DNA from: Ilumatobacteraceae bacterium
GTDB taxonomy: Bacteria > Actinomycetota > Acidimicrobiia > Acidimicrobiales > Ilumatobacteraceae
Direction of reading: 5' to 3'
Length of the DNA: 11,637 nt
NCBI GenBank assembly: GCA_025464045.1
Contig: JAODBQ010000326.1
Coordinates: 1-11,637 of the forward strand
This document shows, piece by piece, positions 5,882 to 11,637 of this stretch (its first letter is position 1; each line of letters opens with the position of its first letter). The position numbers were made by a program, and so were the translations under genes. The notes beneath the pieces are model-generated. The model saw nothing but the letters and a program-made list of their open reading frames with translations, was not told where the DNA came from and did not search any database.

Positions 5882-8109
5882 GCGAAGCCGCGGAGCACGT
5901 TCTCGGTCACGCGTGACACCCCGTTGATCCCGTCGGCGAACAGCATCGCCCCGGACCATGCGATCGATCCCGTCGAGAACACCCGGCCGCCGTTCGGCGT
6001 CTCGAAGTACACGATGTCCGCCTTGATCTCGGGGTCCTGCTGGCCGCCCGAGGCGTCCGGTGCGCCCATCGGGATCTCCTCGACCACGCGCTGGTAGAAG
6101 TTGCTGTGGCCCGACGACGACCCGAGGACGACGGCGTTCGGCGGAGTGCCCAGGGCGAAGTCGACCCGGTCCAGCTCGTCGCCGGCGGCGCCCCCCATGA
6201 CGAGCCCGTAGGCGCCGAGCGGCGATTCGTCGACGCCGTCGAAGATCCACTTGTGCTGCTCCTGCGCAGCCGACGACGACAGGACGTACGGCTCCGACCT
6301 GCCCCAGCCCTGCGCGCAGAACCCGATGCCGACGAGCTTCTGGGGTGCCCGGCCGCGATGGCGCCACAAGCCGCCCGGCTCGCCCGTCGCCACGAGCGTC
6401 ACCTCGCCCGGCAGCGACTCCCACGAGCGGATGCCCGCATAGCCGCGACGGATCTCGACCACCAACGGATCGACGGAGTACGTCTCCGTCACCCAGTAGA
6501 AGCCGTTGCCGCCGAGGTACATGATCGCCCCGCCGCCGTCGCGGAAGGCCTCGAGGGCGTCGAGCATCCCGGACGAGTGGTACTCCGGGTGGCCCCCCGT
6601 GACGACGACGGCGTACGGCGCCAGCGCGCCGAGGCCCTCGCGATGAAGCTCCAGGTCGGTGATGATCTCGTAGCGGATCCCCCGTCGCTCGAGCCACTCG
6701 ATCAGGTACATGTCGCCGGCGAGACCGCGTCCCGCGCCAGTCAACCACATGTCCTGTCCGAAGCGCATGTTCAGGATCGGTCGCCGGGCGGACGAGTAGG
6801 CGACGCCGCTGCCGTCCGAGTGGTGGTCGTACATCGACAGGCCGACGCGCGGGTCCATCGCGCGCTCGCGCTCGAACGTGGACACGTCGAGCTCGGCGTC
6901 CGTGACGGTGGCGAAGTCGAGCCCGCTGTTGTAGAGCTGCTCGTTCGCGTACGCGAGGTACGAGAACGTCGGCATCAGCACGGCGATCGGCTCGCGGCCA
7001 CGGTGCGCGGCGCTCGGCACGACGAAGATCGGCACGACGTCGCTGCCCTCTGCCGTGGTGACCGAGATCCCGTAGACGCCGGTGGGCAGGTCGTCGGGCA
7101 GGGCCGCCGTCAGCGTCGCGCTCCAACCGGCATCGGCGATGTCGCGGTCGTGGAAGTGGATCGAGGCGTACTCGTCGGGAGCCTTGGCGAAGTCGTGCGT
7201 GCGCCCGCTCCAGCGCGTGCCCTGCACGCCGCGGGTCGGCACGTTGACCGCGAGCGCCACCGGCTGACCGGCGACGACCGGACGGACCTCGTTGGGGTCG
7301 TCGCCCTCCTGGAGCGAGAAGTCCCACGCCGCGACGAGGGTCGTCCCGAACGCATCCGCGACGCTCGTCGAACCGCTCGCCAGCGCGGCGAGCGCGGTGG
7401 GGTCGAGGGCCACGGCGGCGTAGAGCGGGCTCTCGATCTTGCCGGTGAAGAGGTCGTCGGCGCGCCCGCGGGCAACGCCGTTGTCGTACACGACGTCGCC
7501 CGCTGCCGAGCCGGCGATGGTGAACGCCGCCGCGACGGACAGGCGCGCACGCGGCGCCACGGCGCTGGCCGCGCTCGACGACCCGTACAGCGGATCGACC
7601 GGCTGGACGATCACCTGCGCGCTGCCGCGGTCGAGCACCCCGGCGACGAAGTACCAGCAGCCATCGACGAACGCACCCGGCGAGACGACGGACCAGTCCG
7701 CGCCATCAGGCCCGGCTCCGGAGAACGTGAGGTGGCCGTCGACGATCGCGAGCGTGGTGAGGTCGCCACGTGCGCCGTCGACCTCGACGACGGTGTGCGC
7801 ACCGGGAGCGTCCCAACGCGTCGACCACACCCACGCCGCGATCGTCGCCGACGTCACCGCGGCCTCGCCCGGCATCGCCGGGGCGGCGACGAACGAGCCG
7901 ATGCAGGTCTCCTGCCGCGAGCTCGCGTGCACGCCGTTGCCGGCCCAGTCGACGAGCTCCGGTGACATCGCCGGCGCGGGTGCGCCCAGGTCGGGAACCA
8001 TCCGCACGAGGGCGACGGCAACCTCGTCAGCCGTGGTGTCGACGAACACGGAGACGGGGTCGCCGGGCCCGTAGGAGAGGCGGTCGGTGTAGGCGCACGG
8101 ATCGATCAT
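5872..8109 (-). CDS. N,N-dimethylformamidase large (beta) subunit-like protein
   Basis: A 745-aa protein, close to DmfA2 of Paracoccus and Alcaligenes (about 760 aa), which hydrolyses N,N-dimethylformamide to dimethylamine and formate. The C-terminal half (about 370-745) carries the family landmarks PTFSYLAYANE (380-390), SMYDHHSDGSG (425-435), RRPILNMR (442-449), GGHPEYHS (505-512) and YLGGNGFYW (531-539). The known enzyme binds one iron through two Tyr and one Glu; Tyr387 (or Tyr384), Tyr427 and Glu509 match in motif and approximate spacing. Residues 80-260 look like a LamG/concanavalin-like beta sandwich (GCWYFVAGVLDRGS), and 275-365 resemble an Ig-like linker domain. No signal peptide, so cytoplasmic. 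The ATG has an AGAGAG sequence 10 bases upstream and lies 40 bp after the permease stop; it is the last gene of the importer operon. The known enzyme also has a small alpha subunit, not seen here. The true substrate may be another amide. Confidence 0.87.
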   Translation of the reverse strand: MIDPCAYTDRLSYGPGDPVSVFVDTTADEVAVALVRMVPDLGAPAPAMSPELVDWAGNGVHASSRQETCIGSFVAAPAMPGEAAVTSATIAAWVWSTRWDAPGAHTVVEVDGARGDLTTLAIVDGHLTFSGAGPDGADWSVVSPGAFVDGCWYFVAGVLDRGSAQVIVQPVDPLYGSSSAASAVAPRARLSVAAAFTIAGSAAGDVVYDNGVARGRADDLFTGKIESPLYAAVALDPTALAALASGSTSVADAFGTTLVAAWDFSLQEGDDPNEVRPVVAGQPVALAVNVPTRGVQGTRWSGRTHDFAKAPDEYASIHFHDRDIADAGWSATLTAALPDDLPTGVYGISVTTAEGSDVVPIFVVPSAAHRGREPIAVLMPTFSYLAYANEQLYNSGLDFATVTDAELDVSTFERERAMDPRVGLSMYDHHSDGSGVAYSSARRPILNMRFGQDMWLTGAGRGLAGDMYLIEWLERRGIRYEIITDLELHREGLGALAPYAVVVTGGHPEYHSSGMLDALEAFRDGGGAIMYLGGNGFYWVTETYSVDPLVVEIRRGYAGIRSWESLPGEVTLVATGEPGGLWRHRGRAPQKLVGIGFCAQGWGRSEPYVLSSSAAQEQHKWIFDGVDESPLGAYGLVMGGAAGDELDRVDFALGTPPNAVVLGSSSGHSNFYQRVVEEIPMGAPDASGGQQDPEIKADIVYFETPNGGRVFSTGSIAWSGAMLFADGINGVSRVTENVLRGFAER

Positions 8110-8119
8110 TCGGGGGCTG

Positions 8120-8125
8120 CTCTCT
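8120..8125 (-). promoter_or_regulatory. Probable ribosome binding site of the dimethylformamidase-like gene
   Basis: AGAGAG on the minus strand, 10 bases before the ATG at 8109 in the 40-bp gap after the permease gene. It is a partial Shine-Dalgarno with slightly long spacing, but it supports independent initiation at this ATG, unlike the overlapping genes upstream. Confidence 0.4.
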
Positions 8126-8149
8126 GTTGTCGTGATGGGAGTGTTCGGT

Positions 8150-9157
8150 TCAGGTGTCGGCGCTCGTGGTGCGCCGTGTCATCCAGTCGAGGGCGGCCGC
8201 GCCGACGAGGGCGCCGCCCTTGGCCACGACGGCCCAGGCCGGCGCGACGTTCATCATCGTCAGCCCGTTCTGCAGGACACCGAGGAACAGCACGCCCAGC
8301 ACCGGACCGCGGATCGAGCCTCGGCCACCGGTGAAGGCGATGCCACCGAGGAGAGCCGCGGTGAGCACGTCGAGCTCCAGGTTCACGCCGGCGCTCGTCG
8401 CCGGTGCGCTGTTCAGCCGGGCGGCGATCATCACGCCGCCGAGGCCTGCCGCCGCGCCGGTCCCGACGAACAGCCAGAACGACATCGCGTTGACCCGCAC
8501 GCCCGAGAGGAACGCGGCCTCGCGGTTGGTCCCGATCGCCTTGATGTGCTTGCCCGCCGGCCGCAGCCCGAGCACGTAGGCCCCGATCGCGACGACCACG
8601 ATCGCGACCATCACGAGGTACGGAACGCCGAACGACCGGCCGCTGCCGAACGTGGAGAACCACGGGGTGAACCCGTACACGGGTCGCGGGGCGATGACCT
8701 CGGCCAGGCCGCGCAACCCGGCCAGCATCCCGAGCGTCACGATCAACGCCGAGAAGCGGCCGAAGGCGATGAGGATGCCGTTAACGGCACCGATCACGGT
8801 CCCCGTGGCGACGCCGAGCACGACGGCGATCGGTGGGGGCACCGACCACTGCGTCATCGCCAGCCCCGTGACGACGGCACTGATCCCGACGACCGAGCCG
8901 ACGGAGAGGTCCACGTCACCCGACATCAGCAGCAGCGACATCGGCACCACGATCACGAGCAGGATCGCCGACTGCAGCGTGATCCCGGTGAGGTTGCCGG
9001 TCGTCAGGAACCGACTCGACTGCGTGGTGAAGAACAGGCACAGCAGGACGAGAGCGATGAGGAGCGTGTTGGAGGCGACGAAGCGACCGACCCGCGCTCC
9101 GGTCGCGCCGCGCGCGCCGACGATGCGACCCCTGGCAGGACTGAGCGAGACGGTCAT
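8150..9157 (-). CDS. ABC transporter permease, CUT2 / RbsC type
   Basis: A 335-aa membrane protein of the BPD_transp_2 family, the permease type of ribose, galactose and autoinducer-2 importers. A short basic N terminus is followed by about nine to ten hydrophobic segments, among them TLLIALVLLCLFF, SAILLVIVVPMSLLLM, VMVAIVVVAIGAYVLGL and VLGVLFLGVLQNGL. Family landmarks are MSGDVDLSVGSVVG after the second segment and the coupling-loop stretch AIGTNREAAFLSGVRVN, which contacts the ATPase. The ATG at 9157 shares one base with the ATPase stop (TGATG) and has GAGGTGG 4 bases upstream (9162-9168). A GTG one codon earlier (9160) would be too close to that site. It is co-transcribed with the binding protein, ATPase and amidase-like gene, which suggests the cargo is the amidase substrate or a relative rather than ribose. 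Confidence 0.95.
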   Translation of the reverse strand: MTVSLSPARGRIVGARGATGARVGRFVASNTLLIALVLLCLFFTTQSSRFLTTGNLTGITLQSAILLVIVVPMSLLLMSGDVDLSVGSVVGISAVVTGLAMTQWSVPPPIAVVLGVATGTVIGAVNGILIAFGRFSALIVTLGMLAGLRGLAEVIAPRPVYGFTPWFSTFGSGRSFGVPYLVMVAIVVVAIGAYVLGLRPAGKHIKAIGTNREAAFLSGVRVNAMSFWLFVGTGAAAGLGGVMIAARLNSAPATSAGVNLELDVLTAALLGGIAFTGGRGSIRGPVLGVLFLGVLQNGLTMMNVAPAWAVVAKGGALVGAAALDWMTRRTTSADT

Positions 9158-10683
9158 CACGCCACCTCGCTCTCGAGCTCGGAGGTACTGGAACCGTGCG
9201 CGGCGGCGAGCAGGTCCTGCTCGGTGAGGCTGTCCGCGGGGGCATCGACGACGATCCGCCCCCGTTGCAGGACGAGCACGCGGTCGGCGAGCAGCAGGAC
9301 CTCCTCGGGGTCCGAGCTGGCGAAGACGATCGTCGTAGCCGTCTCCGTGACCGTCTCACGGATCAACCGGTACAGGTCGCCGCGCGCTCCGATGTCGATC
9401 CCCTGTGTCGGCTCGTCGAGGAGCAGCACGTCCACGTCGCCGCCGTCCACGAGCCATCGGCCGACCACCAGCTTCTGCTGGTTGCCACCGGAGAAGTGAC
9501 GGCACAACGTGGTTGGGTCTGCCGGCTGCAGGCGTACGCGGTCCGCAACCCGGGCAAAGGCGTTGCGTTCTCGCGAGCGGTGACGTGCGATGGGCGTGGC
9601 GAGCCGTTGCACGTGCGGGAGGAGCACGTTGTCGGCGCTCGACAGCTGCGCGAAGACGCCCCGCTGCTTGCGGTCGGCCGGGACGAGGGCGAAGCCGTCG
9701 GCGATCGCGCGGGACGGCGATCCCGGTCGGTGCGCCCGACCGCGGAGGAACATCTGCCCCTGCGACGGCGTGCGCATCCCCATCAACGTCTCCAGGATCT
9801 CCGTCCGCCCCGAGCCCATCAGCCCGAACAGCGCGGTCACCTGCCCCGGGGCGAGGTCGAGGTCGAGCGGGCCGACGAACGAGGTGTGCAGCCCTTTCAG
9901 CGACAGGACCGGCGCGTCGTCGCCGACGACGGCGGACCGACGTCGCGTCTCCACCTGGTACGACGGCGAGATCGCGGCGATCACGTCCTCGTGATGCACC
10001 GTCGCCATCCGCTCCTCCAGCGCGACGGCGCCGTCGCGGAGGACGGTGATCGAGTCGGCGAGGCTGAACACCTCGTGGAGCAGGTGGGTGACGTAGATGA
10101 TGGCGATGTCGCGGCTGTCGCGCAGCTGGAGGAGGCGCTCGCCGAGCAGGCGGGCCTCCCGCTCCCCGAGCGCCGCGGTCGGCTCGTCGAGCACGAGCAC
10201 CTTCGGCTCGCGACGCAGGACCTTGGCGATCTCGACGAGCTGCCGCTCGCCGACGGTCAGGCGGGAGACCTCGGTGCGCGGCGAGAACCCGGCGCCGATC
10301 ATCTGCAGCAGCTCCGTCGCGACCGCCTCCTGCTCGCGCGGCCGGAGGGTGCCGTGCTTGACCCGCTCGTCGCCGAGGAAGATGTTGTCGGCCACCGAGA
10401 GCGGCTCGATCAGGCTGAAGTGCTGGTAGATCACCGCGATCCCGGCATCGAACGCCGTGCGCGGCGTGAACCCGGTGTGCACCTGCCCGTCGACGGTGAT
10501 CGAACCCGCGTCCGGCTGCAGCGCACCGCTGAGGCACCCGATCAGCGTCGACTTGCCGGCGCCGTTGGCACCGAGCAGGGCGCGGATCTCGCCGATCTCG
10601 ACGTCGAGCGACACACCGCGCAGCACGTCCTTGGCGCCGAAGGACTTGCGCAGCCCCTCGATCGACAGTGCCGTCGCGCTCAC
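9157..10683 (-). CDS. ABC transporter ATPase with two nucleotide-binding domains, RbsA / MglA type
   Basis: A 508-aa cytoplasmic protein that powers the importer. Domain 1 has Walker A GANGAGKST (38-46), a Q-loop at Gln87, a signature LTVGERQ (142-148), Walker B VLVLDEPT (162-169) and the switch His200. Domain 2 has a degenerate Walker A, GLMGSGRTE (287-295) with Arg in place of Lys, a strong signature SGGNQQ (398-403) and Walker B LLLDEPT (420-426). The degenerate second Walker A is normal for this family, in which domain 1 has the intact Walker A and domain 2 the canonical signature. The start is GTG 10683, which overlaps the binding-protein stop by four bases (GTGA). The open frame runs on to 11391, but it is antisense-like there and overlaps the binding protein. 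No Shine-Dalgarno is seen, so translation is probably coupled. Length and order match RbsA (about 500). Confidence 0.95.
   Translation of the reverse strand: MSATALSIEGLRKSFGAKDVLRGVSLDVEIGEIRALLGANGAGKSTLIGCLSGALQPDAGSITVDGQVHTGFTPRTAFDAGIAVIYQHFSLIEPLSVADNIFLGDERVKHGTLRPREQEAVATELLQMIGAGFSPRTEVSRLTVGERQLVEIAKVLRREPKVLVLDEPTAALGEREARLLGERLLQLRDSRDIAIIYVTHLLHEVFSLADSITVLRDGAVALEERMATVHHEDVIAAISPSYQVETRRRSAVVGDDAPVLSLKGLHTSFVGPLDLDLAPGQVTALFGLMGSGRTEILETLMGMRTPSQGQMFLRGRAHRPGSPSRAIADGFALVPADRKQRGVFAQLSSADNVLLPHVQRLATPIARHRSRERNAFARVADRVRLQPADPTTLCRHFSGGNQQKLVVGRWLVDGGDVDVLLLDEPTQGIDIGARGDLYRLIRETVTETATTIVFASSDPEEVLLLADRVLVLQRGRIVVDAPADSLTEQDLLAAAHGSSTSELESEVA
9162..9168 (-). promoter_or_regulatory. 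Ribosome binding site deciding the permease start
   Basis: GAGGTGG on the minus strand, within the last codons of the ATPase gene, ends 4 bases before ATG 9157. The spacing favours this ATG over the GTG at 9160. Confidence 0.6.
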
Positions 10684-11637
10684 TTCGGGTACGCCGCGAT
10701 CAGCTCGTCGACCGTGTCCATCTGGTCGGGTGAGGCGAGCTCGGGATCGATCGACACCTCGGCGAACTTGGACGTGCCCTTCAGCAACTGGTCGTTGATG
10801 TCGGCGACGGCGTAGCCGATGTCCTTCAACGGCAGGGCGGCGCAGGCCTTGAAGTAGCCGCCCGACTTGATCGCCTCCAGCGCCTCGATCGAGCCGTCCT
10901 GGCCACCGATCCACGACTCGTCGACCGGGATGCCAGCGTTCTTGAACGCCTGCAGCGCGCCGAGCGCGCCGTCGTCGTTGAACCCGATCACGCAGCGCAG
11001 ATCGGGGTGTGCCTGGAGCACCGTCTCGGTGACGGACAGGCCGCTCGGCTGGTCGACGGCGTCCTGCTGGGCGACGACGTCCCCCTTGGTCTGCGCCTTG
11101 ACGAGGTCGAGCGGCACCGACGTGCGTGCCGCGGACGCGGGGGTCTTCGACGACGTCAGCACCAGGATCTTGGGGGGCGACGGCTGCGCGTTGATCCACG
11201 CCACGGCGGCCTCGCCGATGACCTTGCCCGACAGCTCGTGCGGGAACAGCACCTGACCGTCCGAGCCGTCCATCGTCACCGCATAGGTGGTCCACTTGAT
11301 GCCTGCCTCCTGGGCGCGCTTCTGCGTGCCGAGGACGGACTGGGGCTCGACCGGCAGCACGCAGATCGCATCGACGCCTTGCGTCACCCACGTGTCGAGA
11401 TCCGTCACCTGCGTCTCGACCTGGTTGTTCGCGTTGTCGAGGAGCAGGTCGTAGCCGAGCTCGTTGGCCCGCTGCTTGGCGAACTGCATCACCGCGATCG
11501 CCACCGGTGCCGTCGAGAACGGGTGCGAGAACGCGATCTTCTTGCGGGCCCCGCTGGCCGCGGACTCCGGCGACGTTGCCGCGGCGCCTGCCGTCCCGCC
11601 AGCAGCCCCAGCCGTCGTCGCCGGCGCCGGCGCGGCG
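10680..11637 (-). CDS. Sugar-type ABC transporter substrate-binding protein, 5' end outside the window
   Basis: A periplasmic/extracytoplasmic binding protein of the Peripla_BP_4 family (RbsB-like). The frame is open to the window edge, so the true start and the expected lipoprotein signal lie to the right. The visible protein begins with an Ala/Gly/Pro/Thr-rich linker of about 33 residues, then KKIAFSHPFSTAPVAIAV (first strand and helix), AKQRANELGYDLLLDNANNQ, the DTWVTQGVDAICVLPV segment (second strand of the fold), then PPKILVLTSS and DLRCVIGFNDDGALGALQAF with the usual hinge Asp-Asp-Gly, and GGQDGSIEALEAIKSGGYFKA near the end. It ends at a TGA overlapping the ATPase GTG. An internal GTG at 11504 is not the real start because the conserved first strand precedes it. 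The family binds sugars, but members also bind other small polar molecules. The ligand is not apparent. Confidence 0.93.
   Translation of the reverse strand, partial: AAPAPATTAGAAGGTAGAAATSPESAASGARKKIAFSHPFSTAPVAIAVMQFAKQRANELGYDLLLDNANNQVETQVTDLDTWVTQGVDAICVLPVEPQSVLGTQKRAQEAGIKWTTYAVTMDGSDGQVLFPHELSGKVIGEAAVAWINAQPSPPKILVLTSSKTPASAARTSVPLDLVKAQTKGDVVAQQDAVDQPSGLSVTETVLQAHPDLRCVIGFNDDGALGALQAFKNAGIPVDESWIGGQDGSIEALEAIKSGGYFKACAALPLKDIGYAVADINDQLLKGTSKFAEVSIDPELASPDQMDTVDELIAAYPK

Noticed and set aside
6106..7965. Long open frame (619 codons) on the plus strand, opposite the dimethylformamidase-like gene
   Set aside because: Its product is Arg/Asp/Val-rich without any family motif. It is an antisense shadow produced by GC-rich codon use of the real gene.
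9196..10815. Long open frame (539 codons) on the plus strand, opposite the ABC ATPase
   Set aside because: Low-complexity Arg/Glu/Asp/Val product that mirrors the ATPase codons; no recognisable domain and no start signal.
10684..11391. Upstream extension of the ABC ATPase frame over the binding-protein gene
   Set aside because: Family homology starts exactly at the GTG overlapping the binding-protein stop; the upstream part is Arg-rich shadow sequence.
11505..11637. Ala/Gly/Pro/Thr-rich stretch as a separate repeat element
   Set aside because: It is in frame with the binding protein and is the flexible linker that usually follows a lipoprotein anchor in such proteins.

Overview
The window reads as a chromosomal segment of a high-GC actinobacterium. 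The evidence is GC-rich third codon positions, many GTG starts, stop/start overlaps, several starts without a Shine-Dalgarno but with a TANNNT box just upstream (leaderless style), a class II (plant/actinobacterial-type) DAHP synthase and a group 2-like sigma-70 factor. The style of the NadD, sigma and dimethylformamidase-like proteins suggests the Acidimicrobiia (Ilumatobacter-like). That placement is inference only and could not be tested here.

Left part (1-4030): the 5' end of nadD (NAD synthesis) leaves the window on the minus strand. A 314-bp gap with candidate promoters separates it from a small sigma-70 factor on the plus strand, which ends in a strong intrinsic terminator. Right behind the terminator starts a plus-strand cluster: class II DAHP synthase (first step of the shikimate pathway), a cytoplasmic beta-lactamase-fold serine hydrolase 12 bp later, and a 149-aa protein of unknown function whose start overlaps the hydrolase stop.

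Middle part (4031-5871): a PIG-L/LmbE zinc deacetylase (minus) and a regulator-like protein (plus) diverge from a 191-bp region. The regulator has a LexA-like winged helix at its N terminus, but a roughly 200-residue tail of unknown family where LexA would have its peptidase. An inverted repeat in the divergent region could be its operator.

Right part (5872-11637, minus strand, running inward from the right edge): a tightly packed operon encodes a sugar-type (CUT2/RbsABC) ABC importer in the order periplasmic binding protein (5' end outside the window), duplicated ATPase, permease. Its last gene is a 745-aa protein resembling the large (catalytic) subunit of N,N-dimethylformamidase, with candidate iron ligands Tyr, Tyr and Glu in place. 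This is the most notable part of the window: a dedicated importer apparently paired with a rare iron amidohydrolase, which suggests uptake and cytoplasmic hydrolysis of an amide-containing nutrient of unknown identity. No small (alpha) subunit gene is visible. The LexA-like protein converges on the operon with only 13 bp between stop codons. No RNA genes, insertion sequences, CRISPR arrays or phage genes were seen.
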